From Himantopus leucocephalus (Eukaryota > Chordata > Aves > Charadriiformes > Recurvirostridae), in contig RSEF01000019.1 of assembly GCA_003993805.1 (NCBI GenBank), forward strand, positions 5,001,305 through 5,065,304: a DNA stretch of 64,000 nucleotides, read 5' to 3'. Positions 33,691 through 44,079 of the stretch are shown piece after piece; position 1 is the first letter of the stretch, and every line of letters begins with the position of its first letter. The position numbers and the translations under genes are program-made. Under the pieces are notes generated by a model. That model had not been told where the DNA came from. It was given only the letters and a program-made list of their open reading frames with translations, and searched no databases.

Positions 33691-35399
33691 TTACTTTGCC
33701 CTGGAGGAGCAGGACAGAGCTGAGGGGAAGCGAGAGGCAACGTGCTCCCAGAATTCAGCTGGTTCTTTATTTTTGGGTGAAGGCTGGAGAAGCCTATAGG
33801 TAAGGAGGGACATTGAGGACTAAGAGTCTTCCAAAGGCAGGACAGCTTCACACCACGTTTAGCTGCAGGCAGGATTTTAACACTGCCTGTGCAATCCAGA
33901 GTGAAAGCTGTGTGTGATTACAAAACAGGCTGGTGGCAGCCAAATAGGAACAGGTGGAAGGCATGCAAAGAAGTAAATTGACATTTTTTAAAGCAAACAA
34001 GGGTTTAGACATGGGACAGACTCAGCTAAGCACTGAGCTCTGGGATGGTCCACCTGAGGATTGTCCACAGCTTTTGGATGCAGAAAGAGAGAGGCTGTTT
34101 GCTCTCGCAGGGGTTTGGGATGATGGAGTTGAAGGCACGCGCCTGAGCAGCTCCCATGGCTCAGATGTGCCGGTTCCACAAGGAGCGGGAATGGCTGCTG
34201 GAGAGGTTGAAGAGGGAAAATGGCAGTGTTAGTTTTTTATTACTGTTGGTGATAAACTACTAATGTTCATGTTTAGCAAATCTTGCATGCTTTTGCAAGT
34301 TTGCAAAGTGCAAGGCTTTGCTGTATCCAGATAACTGATGGCCTTTTTGGAAGAGGCACATTGGTCAAACACTTGTCCCCAGCCCTAGCGCGAGGGGAAG
34401 CGTGTGAAGTTTTCCACAGAGGTCAGACTTTTCTGGGTATAAAAATCTGTCTCCAACCAACTCTAAAGTCCCTTCTCTTCCTGCTGGAATGAGGTCTAGA
34501 GATGGTGGCAGACTCCAGCTCACATGGGACTTCTTAAGGAATGGTGGGAAATAAATGAAAATCTCCCCAGTCCTCTAACCCAGCTGCACCTCTCAGCTGC
34601 TGTCCTCCGCTTCCAGAGGAGCCGACCGCTGCAGGACGATGGTGTGCCAGGTCGCCCTCACCCTCTCCGCTCCTGGAAGGCTGGTGGACCCTCCAAGGAG
34701 AGCGGAGCTGCCAGGCTGGAACAGGAAACCATCCAGCCGGTTCCCCACCACTGTCTCCCAAACAGCGTGACTCCAGCTGGAACAAGGAAGAGTTTCACCC
34801 CAGGAAAAAATATTGGAGAAAAAGCCAAGGAAGATTGGCAGCCTTCGTGTTTCAGAGATTGGCTTTCCCTCTAACATCTGCTCCCACACCTGGACCCAGA
34901 CTGGGGCTTGGGCAGCCCCGTCCTGGTGCCGAAGGGACCCAGCTTCTCGCGCTCACAGCATGGGGCTGCTCCTGCAGCAAAGTGATGCTCTGGCACCAGC
35001 CTAGCAGCAGGAGGTTTCCTCCATGCTGTGCCAGCTACACTGCTCACACGCAGGACTTAGAATATATCCACTGCAGCAAAACGCACAGGAACACTGCGAG
35101 GAAAGTGGGGAAATGCACCCAGACCACCTCCTATGCCCTGGGTCAGCAGCTCCTTCCCTCAGGGCTGGGTGCTCTACTCTGCTCAGTTTTCGCTTGCTGC
35201 TGCCTCCTCAGGTCCCTAAACCGCTTCGTTCCCCCCCAGAATTGCCCTGGCACTGCACCCGTCTGTCTGTCTCCTCCCTCACAGCGCCCGCTCTGCTTGT
35301 GGCTGCTCCCAGAACCGCTCCTGTAGAGCCCCACTGTACTTCTCCAGCTATCAGGGTATAAATATGGTATGAGATAAATATTGTCACGGCACATTACCC
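33691..35399. other. Unique sequence, no gene recognised
   Basis: Mixed composition. Open frames at 34,524-34,874 and 34,835-35,326 (forward) overlap reverse frames and have no recognisable domain. Confidence 0.35.
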
Positions 35400-35640
35400 T
35401 GGTCCTTCCTCACCAATACACACTGCAGACAGAGTTATGCATCTATTTATATGTGTATATATATCTAATTATACTATATAAACTGTATATTCAACTCTCT
35501 ATTGTGTATATTTAATATAAATGCCAGCTAATTGCCCTCAGTAAATATATATGGGGATTAACCATATTGAAATTAAATTTATTGGTAATCCCCTTGAAAA
35601 TAAACACACAAAATAAAATAAACACATAAAATAAAAGCAG
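35400..35640. promoter_or_regulatory. AT-rich block with TA-rich words
   Basis: Very AT-rich: TATATGTGTATATATATC, AATTATACTATATAAAC, then GCTAATTGCCC and ATTGAAATTAAATTTATTGG. Part of it (35,448-35,500) is TA-rich low-complexity sequence. The later part (35,520-35,600) is unique and TAAT-bearing and may be a conserved element. Confidence 0.28.
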
Positions 35641-35883
35641 AGGACATCACAGTTTTTATGTTTGGTTCTTTTCACCGTATACGAGGTTGGGGCTTTGCCA
35701 CGCAAGAGCATCGAGGACTCCAATACTTTTTCCAAAGACCCCCCTGGCAGCCATCAGCTCATATCGACGGTGCTTCCAGCCACAAGAGCCCGCGATGCTC
35801 CCGGCGCGCTGGCCCTCAGTTTGAGCCTGGTGTGTGGCAGGAGGAAGGTTTTGGCCGGCCCCGCTCTGCCCGCGGCAGCTCAC

Positions 35884-36029
35884 TAACGTGGCCGACAGCT
35901 GGTCCGGCAGATTGGCGATGGGCTCCGGTGCTTTCCAGCCTGAGGTCACCGCCTCGAATACGGCCCCGGTCGGCAGTGACAGAAAGTCATTACGGCCGAG
36001 CAGATGTTTGATAGCATGTGCGAAATGGG
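35884..36029 (-). other. CpG-rich segment: possible exon or conserved element
   Basis: On the reverse strand an acceptor-like tract ending ccccccCAG lies just upstream of 36029 and a donor-like GTGAGC follows 35884. They enclose 146 bases without a stop in one frame (phase 2 in, phase 0 out), reading AHFAHAIKHLLGRNDFLSLP and then GAVFEAVTSGWKAPEPIANL. The third codon positions are moderately GC-biased and CpG is frequent. I do not recognise the peptide and found no partner exon. The same features could belong to a CpG-rich conserved non-coding element. Confidence 0.2.
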
Positions 36030-36049
36030 CTGGGGGGGCTCGGGACAGC

Positions 36050-38460
36050 TCTGGCGTGCAGGTGGCCATGGTGCAAATCAGCGTCCACGCGGGCAGACCC
36101 TGTTAACCCCATTAGCCAAGTGGGCAAGGACGCTGCCTGGCACCACACCGAGCCCACGCCGAGGACAAGCAATGGGGTCTCTCCTGGCATCAATAAAATC
36201 CTCTCCGAAGGAGGGACAGTTCAGTTCTCACATCTCTTTTTCCACCCCACACAGAGGTGCCACTTCGTGGCTCTGTTATTTGTTGGCATATCTTGTGCTC
36301 GGGGTCCACAGGGATTTGCACAAGTCAGCACAAGGAAACCTGCTCCGAGCAATGCCGGCGCAGGCTGCTGTGGGGACCAGGATGGTTTTTAGACTCCATT
36401 ATCAGAGGTTTTAAAAAAAAGGGTAGGTGAGCTTCTGCTAGGGTTGTTTTATACCAAAATGGTCTCATACAAGAGGTTATACAGCAGGCATAGTGTGCAC
36501 AAGGAGTTACACAGGGCCCAAATCCGTCACTGACAACTGGGCTATATGGAGAGTTCCCCCATCTAATGCCTCAGATCTTCCCCTGCTCTTTTTGGCTTCA
36601 GCAGAAAACCCCTGACAATGCTAAAATCTGCTGTTAAACAGTTTTGCAACATTATCTGTCTATGCAGCCCTCCCAGCTGCTGTGCTGCTAATTATTTGGT
36701 TGTGATAATTTTTGTCCTGCTCCTTCACGCTGGCAATGAATGTGCAGCCGCTCAGGAATGAGGGACCCCATAGAGATTTCAGCCTGGATCCGAAGGGACT
36801 GTGAGCCTTCGACCCGTGCCATAAATCCTCAATTCTTGTGGTTTTGGGGTTTTTTTTACCAGCAAGACGACGATTCCTATCCACCTTCCTCAGATCATTA
36901 ATTTATTTAATCCCACGCCTCGCCAGTTTGCAGGCCTCTGGTTTCCCGGGGGGAGCTTGGGAGGGAGATGCTGCTCCAAGGCCTGTCCAACGTGGTCTGC
37001 AGAGCTGCCCCACTGCAAGGGGAGAAGTCACCCAACCTGTGCTCTCCATCCCTCCTGTCACCTTTTGTCCCTTCTCCTCTGCCCTAGACACGAATCAAGC
37101 GAAGCCAAGTCTGCAGCCAGTCTTGTTTCCTTTCTTTCCTTCCCTCTTCACCATTTCTCCCTGCCAGGTGCCTCCTTTACCTCTGCAAAGCCCTCAGGGA
37201 AAGGCTGTCTTGACTATTTTAAGCCCATATGTTAAATTAATGTTCTTGCTGCTCTCCTGGATCCTGGGTTAATTGACAGGAGCAAAAGGCAGAGGGAAGA
37301 GGCGCTTCCCCAAACACATCGGCACATGTGAGTGCACGCGTGCTGCTGCGTGCTGCGGCCTCACCTGGCAGCAGGACAGATGGTTCCTGGATCTCTCCAT
37401 TTGACTCAGAGATCTGTCTTCGAGAGTGAAGCAGAAGCGAGATGGCAGAAATGATGACGCAGAGGTGTCACCTGGTCCAGGCATCTGGTGAGGCTGGGGG
37501 TCAGGTTTGGTGCTCTCTGTGAAAACATCTTGGTCACCCACTCAGTTCCCACAGCATCATCTCTCCTGGACGCCTGGGGTCGCCCTATAATGGACCTATA
37601 CTCCTTCTCCTTGGACAACTGCAGCAGCTGGTTTGGGGCTATTTCCCCCACTTGACAACCCCTCTCCAAAAGGAAGGTGTCCCCAGTTGCTCCCAGCCCT
37701 GTGCCTCATCCATGCGGCATCTGGTTTCTTATATCCAGGTGCTGGTGCTTTCTCTCCAGGGTGCTGCTGTCCTCCTTATCCTTAATGTCCTCCTTATCCT
37801 TACTGTCTTCGCATTATGGTCTCTGTGGACCAACCACCACAGAAACATTCATACCCAGAAGAAAGCCCATGTGGTACCACATGGCACTGTGTGGTGGTGA
37901 ACTGCCTCCTTCTAGCCTCCAAAGTGAGCCGCAATAAAATGCATCCATCATTCATGGAAGCTCCCTCTCCCTTTGGACCAGAGCAACTTGTTTGGCAATG
38001 AAAGAACCCCATTACCCCTTGGATCTCTTAATTTGACAGGGCTGGGAGCTAGCAGATGAATATCTTAAATAACTAATGGTGACTCAGAGGAGCGTTAAAC
38101 AAAGATAACATTGTCACTTCTTCTCTGTTCCTCTTTTGTTTCTCACTCTTCAGCTTTCCTGCCGGTTTATTATCTCTTCAGTTTTCCTTCTGATGATCTT
38201 GTTACCGTGACAGGATGTATATTATCTTTGGCAGCCTCTTCCAAACGTATGACCTGTTGTATCAATGCACGGCAGGAATAAACAAGACGGATGCATGCAG
38301 AGGAATAAAAGCACATTACGAAATGACGCGACTGCAAAAGAAGGGCTCTGTTTGTCAGCTGAGGGGTTTTGGTGGATAAGGTGTGTGGGCTCGCCGTGCT
38401 TGGCGCGCGTGAGATAGGGTCCAGGTGAGAGGGTTTCTCTCCCCACTAGCCCATCTCCAG
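36050..38460. other. Unique sequence, no gene recognised
   Basis: AT-rich patches with TAATTATTTGG (36,689) and ATTAATTTATTTAATCCC (36,897) may be conserved elements. A pyrimidine-rich stretch lies near 37,120-37,170. Frames of 80-144 codons are open but anonymous. Confidence 0.35.
37768..37803. repeat. 18-bp tandem duplication
   Basis: The word tgtcctccttatccttaa is followed directly by tgtcctccttatccttac, differing only in the last base. Confidence 0.85.
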
Positions 38461-38462
38461 TT

Positions 38463-38536
38463 TGGAAAGATTTCGAAACCGAATCTCCAGCAGTCCAGCT
38501 GGAAAGATTTTGAAACTGAATCTCCAGCAGTCCAGC
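38463..38536. repeat. 37-bp tandem duplication with CpG decay
   Basis: The 37 bases starting tggaaagatttcgaaaccg (38463-38499) recur at 38500-38536. The only two differences are cg in the first copy and tg in the second, at both CpG positions. This is what methylated-CpG deamination leaves after a recent duplication. Confidence 0.92.
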
Positions 38537-38539
38537 ACC

Positions 38540-41500
38540 TGGGCTGCCTGTTTCATGACTCTGTTGTGCACTGCTAAGCGCTTCCTAAAGCTCTGTCCCA
38601 CAATAGCTGCATTTTACAGGAGCGAGGGTGATTTGTGTGCTGTACCACACAAGACCTGCAGCTAAAGGCAGCCTTCAGCAACCCTGGGCTGAACTGATAA
38701 TACCAGCAAACACCATTGGCACCACCGGTAGCGCGCACATTCAGAGGATCCTTGGCTCATTTATTACAAGGATGTGCTGATGGCAAGGTTAGCGCTTCAT
38801 GCTGTTGTTTGGGTATTCCAGGGCCTGTTAGCCACAGCTGGACGTCTGCAGTCACCACCCTCCAAGCATTGCACAAAGCCAAAACTCAGCAGGACCATCC
38901 CAGTCTCCTCTTATGATAAAATACATGCAACAGTGGGGATCATCCACCGCAGGAATAAACCGTCTCCCTCAGATCCAGGCTTATGGTTCCCAAGGACCAG
39001 AACTATTCAGTTCTGACCCGTTAGAGAAATACGTGTGATTGGCAATGCTTGGTATTGCAGAAACTTCTTCAAAGCTGAGAAATGACTGGATAAAAGGCTC
39101 TGGTCTGGTCTGTCTTTTCGTATACGTCAGTAGAATGCCTTGGGGAAGTAGGAAATCTCATTAGGAATTAACTTGGGATCAAATATGACCTCCCAGGTGA
39201 TTCTGAAAGGTCAGGTCAGTCTAAGGGAAAATTGCTTGATGAACAGAGCCACCTCAAGCCTCTTTGAAGAAAAGTACCGCATGAAATTTTGATATTACTA
39301 AGTATTTAATAGATCTAATTTACAAAGCAGTGTTGCTCCCAATTCCCAGAGTGCTAAAAATCCTGCAACCTATTTCTTTACAAGAATGACTTCAATTCAT
39401 TCATGGGTTTTAATGCAGCAAGCTGTTTAACAGCTGCAAAAAATGTTTTAGGACAGGAAGCCTGAGCCCTACAGAAGTGTACCAGGCTCTGCTATACCTT
39501 CAGCAAGCCTGGAGAGTTATGTAGCTCTGACACGACATGAGGTACCAGATTTTTTTCACTCAGCCTGGTAGCAGCATTACCACAACATGTGAAGTCGTCA
39601 TAGAGATCCTTGCTCACTTGAGCGCTATCAACAGGACAAGCAACCTCTGCTCAGGGGAACTAAAAAACACAGAAAGTCTCCGAAAATTTCCCAAATCCCA
39701 CATTTTCAAGTGTCCCACAGCCACGTGTGAGCAGGTATATCATGTCACCAGAATACAGGTGTCCCTTTGGGTGATGGTTGCGTGTCTGGCCATGTGATGG
39801 GGAGAACTGGGACATGTGCTGACAGCAGCTGTCACAACTTTGGTGTGAGCAGGGCTACATCCATCCTTTGCCCACAGCACTGGTATCCTCCAATGTCTGA
39901 TGAGCCAAGTGCTCACCAAGGGACCTGCAACTCCCATGTCTTAATCAGAGAACAGTGACACCTCCAGTTAGGTAGAGGGAAGTTATGTGGTATATACTGT
40001 CCTCAGATCCTTCCCATTCTGGTCTAAAGGTCGTGCACAACATTTAAACAGAGATGAAGGCACGTTGGCTTTGCACTGGTGCTGCATGGTCCCAGAGCTT
40101 GGTCCCTTGTGATCGGGAGCCCAGAATTCTGCCCCATGTGACAACTGGATGTCACAATGGCAACACACAACCCCTGCCAGAATCCCCCAAAGGCAGGGTG
40201 GATGGCATCCAGCCCCTTGCAGAAATGTTTTGAAGATCTTGGTCAGGAAGGACCAAACAGAAGAGTACCCAGGATTTCGGTGAGTCTTCCAAGAACATTA
40301 GATTTTTTAGTAAACGTCTGAGTGGCTTTTCCACTCCTGCTGGGTCCAGGGAGGCCAATGCTGAGTGCAGAGAAGTCTCCATAAAACCAGATGGCCTCAG
40401 GAGTGAGAGCAGTGAGACAGGTGACTAATGCAAGTCAGCTATCATCGACCCATCTCAGCTTCCCTGCACACGGATTCCTTGTTGAGTTTTCCAGGTTGCT
40501 ACTTGATCAGAACCACTCTCGCTGTAGCTTTTCTTATAGCATTTTGGGTTTAGGAGATCTTGGGTTTGTGTCCAGGCTGGTGAGCACTGGAAATAACTCA
40601 AAGACATCCACGGTGCTTTGCTTTGCTGCAAAGCCTACCTGGCAGCAATGAAACCCTACTACACTCCTGCTCAGAAGGTCAGCCAGAAGCTCTGCTACAG
40701 CCTTCAACTACAGCACAAGCCTCACGTCCTGTTTTCTACCTGGAAATTTGTTTAAAAGACAAGATGCTTTCTCAGTGAACTCAACTGGAAAGAACTTGCC
40801 TTTTACCCTGACGAATCTCTTATCTGTGAAGGCTGCAAGCACCTACAAAGAGTTTACACAAATGCCTTGATCAGTCAAAGACATGCAGTTTCAGAAGCTT
40901 TCTCAAACCAGAGTCTCTGACCGTACTATGTGACAGAGCCAGTTGAAAGAAGGTAATAAGTATGTTTAACAAAAAATAATACCAAAAAAAACCCCTAAAC
41001 CCCCAAAAAACCCAAGGACTTTCCCTTTCATACCAAATGCTTATGAAGAATTTCAAAAATTATTTCTGTGCATGCTGGAACATAAACAAGAAGATAAAAG
41101 AGAAAACCCGGTTCTTCCCAGTTGGATTTCATTTTGACCAAAGAACAACCTCTTTTCTCATGATTAATTCTCCTTATTCCCTCTGTTACTGTTAGCTGGG
41201 TAAAGGGAAAATATAGAAGAACGAGCAAGAAAAAAAATCACTGCTCGTTTCACTTTGATGGCTGTATCGGACTTGCATTTCTTTTGGAAGTGCAAGCAAA
41301 CACCATATGCAGCACAATAATGGGATAGCGATGGTGAGAAAACAGCAAGGAAGTCAGGAGCCTTTCCCTGTGATTTGCTGCTTCTCTGCTCACAAGTTGA
41401 AGCTGTGGAGGCACATCCTGAGGCAATTTCATTTGTATTTCTTACCCCAAAAGGAGGTGCAGGAGCAGGTATGAAGTATCTCTGTCCCTGAAGCTAACTG

Positions 41501-42982
41501 TTAGGGTTTGCCACCTGAACTGGACAGAGTGTTGATTGGCTCCAGGGTGGTGAAAAAAACTTCTGGGAGCAAGTTCTGATCCTCTGTAGGAGGCAAGGCC
41601 AAAAGCATGCCAAACCAGGCTGGCTGGAATGGTCCCTGCCTCTGTGATTAAGGGGATTCATAAATATTCAATGTTTCTTGGCAGCTGGGAGTGCTTCAGT
41701 TGTTCCAAGTATCTCAAGGGGGATGGGAAAGGCAGAATGAGCCTTAGTATTTCTGACACCCCGCAGAGACAATGAACCGGGAAAGGAGAGCGCTCATCTT
41801 CTTGCAGAGAAGTGTTTCACGTAGGGTGATTTTAATAATTCAGCCTTCGACTGGTCTGTTTAAATGTTTGATGCCTGTGAGTTGAGCTTTAAGATCTGGC
41901 CTCCTACAAATCCAAGGAGCTGGACTCCAGTTGGGTGCTGTCTGCCTTCCTCATCGGTGGTTTAAACATGTTACCATGGTATGGCCCAAGCCTAAGTAAA
42001 AGAACAGACTTCTTCCTTCACTGCATGAAATTCTGGTGCTCTCACACCATAGGAAAAGTATCAACCATCCCATTCTGGTTTGCGTTCGGAAGAGAATTAA
42101 AAAGAAAAAGTAGTAATGATGAATAAGGATAAAAATGTTTAACTGCATTCTGCTCATAGTAGAGATACCAACCAATGCTGTAGCAAAATGGATGGAAATC
42201 AGGCAACAATCACGACACCGTCGGCACAGAAAGGGCCACCAGGGCCTTGGGTCCGTCTCCACCAGCTGCAATCATACCGTGTTGTAGCTGAGGATGCTGG
42301 TCTCTCTGAGCAGCCCTGGGGTAACAGAAGGTGTATTGGGGTCTGCGAGCAGGTCCTACCAGTGCAATGATCTCACTGAGTGATTCTTGTCTCGTGCATT
42401 GGTCCTGGACCCCATCTAAGGTAACATCCCTGCTGCTGTTGTAATCTGCTGGGAGAAGGCCCAGTGCCTTTGGCAGCGTCATCTCTCTGTTTGCTACAAC
42501 TGGGCATTTGGTCTGCAGAGAAAGGTGCTTTTTCTGGATTTCTGGACAAAACCCAGGATATTAGACCTCCTGCTTCCACTCAGTTGAGTTGGGATGCTCG
42601 CATCTCCTTTGAATGATCCGATTTTGGCCATTCTCAGAGACAAGAGACTGGGCCAAACATATTTTGAGCTTGGCCAGGTTGAGAGATACCAGCATTTAAG
42701 GAACCATGCCATTTTCTGCTCTCCCAGCCATGGGCATGTTGCCACATTCAGAAACTCTCTGTCCCACAGCTAGTTTCCAATCAGCTTTGTTCACGAGAGA
42801 CCCTTCACTTCCATGTGAGATCCTGATCCTGTAAGCCCTTATCCTAAATTATCCATGAAATGTGTGAGTATGAGTTATGCATGAGATGAATTATCCATGA
42901 ACTGGGTTGGTCGCCTTCTCTCTCTGTCAACTCTGAAGGTTTCTGCCAGGTATCAAAGCATAGAGTAGGCTTCATTGGTTGG
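38540..42982. other. Unique CpG-poor sequence, no gene recognised
   Basis: About 4.4 kb in which CpG is scarcer than on either side. Short frames (60-106 codons) are open on both strands, but none has a domain I can name. A segment starting tgttagggtttgccacctg at 41,502 has a faint LTR-like start, but no matching end or target duplication was found. Low-complexity AAAAAACCCC words occur at 40,985-41,010. Confidence 0.35.
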
Positions 42983-43002
42983 TTGGTTTTTTTCCCCCAA
43001 AG

Positions 43003-43165
43003 AATCTGCATTTTACACAGCGATGTACAAAACCTGGGAGAGAGCTTAAATATTCAGTGGGTCATGATGGAAGAACACAGAAGGCTGCTTGAGAGTGCAC
43101 AGGGTCACCCTTCCCCTGAAGATGCAGTTTCAGTTCCTAAATCCTTTCAGTGGTTATTCATTCCT
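43003..43165 (+). other. Possible upstream exon of the 43.5 kb open frame
   Basis: A pyrimidine run ending tttttttcccccaaAG at 43002 resembles a splice acceptor and GTAAAG at 43166-43171 resembles a donor. The enclosed 163 bases stay open in one frame (ending SVPKSFQWLFIP) and finish in phase 0, the phase needed to join the frame starting at 43530 after a 364-base intron. Codon bias is weak and no domain is recognised. It could equally be chance. Confidence 0.2.
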
Positions 43166-43529
43166 GTAAAGAGAAATAGCTCCAAGAATGACAGAGACAA
43201 CTTGTCTGTCTCTGACAACACACTCCCACACCCAGGCTGGTGGTAACCGTGGTCATCTATGAACTGGAGCTTGAGATCCAAGCCTCTTCTTTATAACAAA
43301 CACAGCAAAATCTTAATTTTGGTGGATATCTACTTCTGATTTTGACATGAAAGTCTATGCTGGAGCTGTGTTACTGTCCTTGAGGTGAGTTTTGTCAAAG
43401 CAGGTCTGTTTGGAGAAGGGAGGGGGAGAGAGGATTCAGGAAACTGAGATTTTTCTGGGGGGAAAACATTTTTTTTTGAGAATTCCTGACCAGCTTCATC
43501 ACCCTGCTAATCATGTGGTTTCTCCTTAG

Positions 43530-44072
43530 GCAAGGCCAGCAACGATGTCGGCACCAGCTCCCCAGTGTGCAGCTAGGAGCCTCTCCCCCTTGCCTGAGCA
43601 CACGATCTCCCACACCTCCAGGGCCATCAAATACATCTTTCTCAAGGGCTGCAAGAACATCACTGCGTCTCACGCCCTGGCCGGTGCAGGCACCCACAAG
43701 GTCTACAAGGGATCTGTCTCCTCCCGCCCCAAGATGAAACACAACCCCAGCACAGCTGCAGATGGCTGCCCCTCACTTCCCGAGTACCTCCCCATCTTTT
43801 CCACCTTCCCCATGGACCTGGAGAAGCAAACCAAGGGTTTGGGGCACTTCCTTGCCTCCAAGAAAAGGCTGCCAGTGTTTCAGCAGCTGTGTGGGGAGGC
43901 TGTGCCAACCATGTCCCCTGGAGCCGTGCGTCTTCAAAACTCAAGCCAAGAGCTGAAGGAGCTGCCTGATGTCAAAGCACCGAGGGAGGACACGAAAGGC
44001 TCAAGGATGAGGGAGGCAGAGGACTGCTCCCCTTGTAATAATGGCACGAACTGTCTCAGAGATAGCTTCTGA
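43530..44072 (+). CDS. Unrecognised terminal-exon-like coding frame
   Basis: An open frame of 181 codons follows an acceptor-like tggtttctcctTAG (AG at 43528-43529) and ends at TGA 44070-44072. The first ATG is at 43545 (MSAPAPQCAARSLSPLPEHT...), giving 175 residues if translation starts there. Otherwise the exon continues from upstream in phase 0. The first two thirds show strong C/G third positions (atc, ctc, aag, ggc, tgc, aac, gcc, gtc, tac), unlike nearby DNA. The protein is basic and Lys/Ser/Pro-rich, with no signal peptide, membrane segment or motif I know. It contains SRAIKYIFLKGCKNITASH and later LEKQTKGLGHFLASKK. The poly(A) signal AATAAA (44072-44077) overlaps the stop, implying a very short 3' UTR, with no poly(A) tail behind it to suggest a retrocopy. 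Antisense frames are also partly open, so coding is likely but unproven. Confidence 0.4.
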   Translation, partial: ARPATMSAPAPQCAARSLSPLPEHTISHTSRAIKYIFLKGCKNITASHALAGAGTHKVYKGSVSSRPKMKHNPSTAADGCPSLPEYLPIFSTFPMDLEKQTKGLGHFLASKKRLPVFQQLCGEAVPTMSPGAVRLQNSSQELKELPDVKAPREDTKGSRMREAEDCSPCNNGTNCLRDSF

Positions 44073-44077
44073 ATAAA
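44072..44077 (+). terminator. Poly(A) signal overlapping the stop codon
   Basis: TGAATAAA joins the stop of the 43.5 kb frame to a canonical AATAAA. A GT-bearing stretch (ttggtgtcc) follows about 15-20 bases later, as expected of a cleavage site context. Its relevance depends on that frame being a real exon. Confidence 0.35.
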
Positions 44078-44079
44078 AT

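Noticed and set aside
35448..35500. TA-rich stretch as an origin or promoter
   Set aside because: Low-complexity TA words are common in vertebrate DNA and nothing adjacent supports a function.
41502..41900. Possible second LTR starting TGTTAGGGTTT
   Set aside because: The start resembles the 14.6 kb LTR ends, but I found no matching CA end, target duplication or body similarity.
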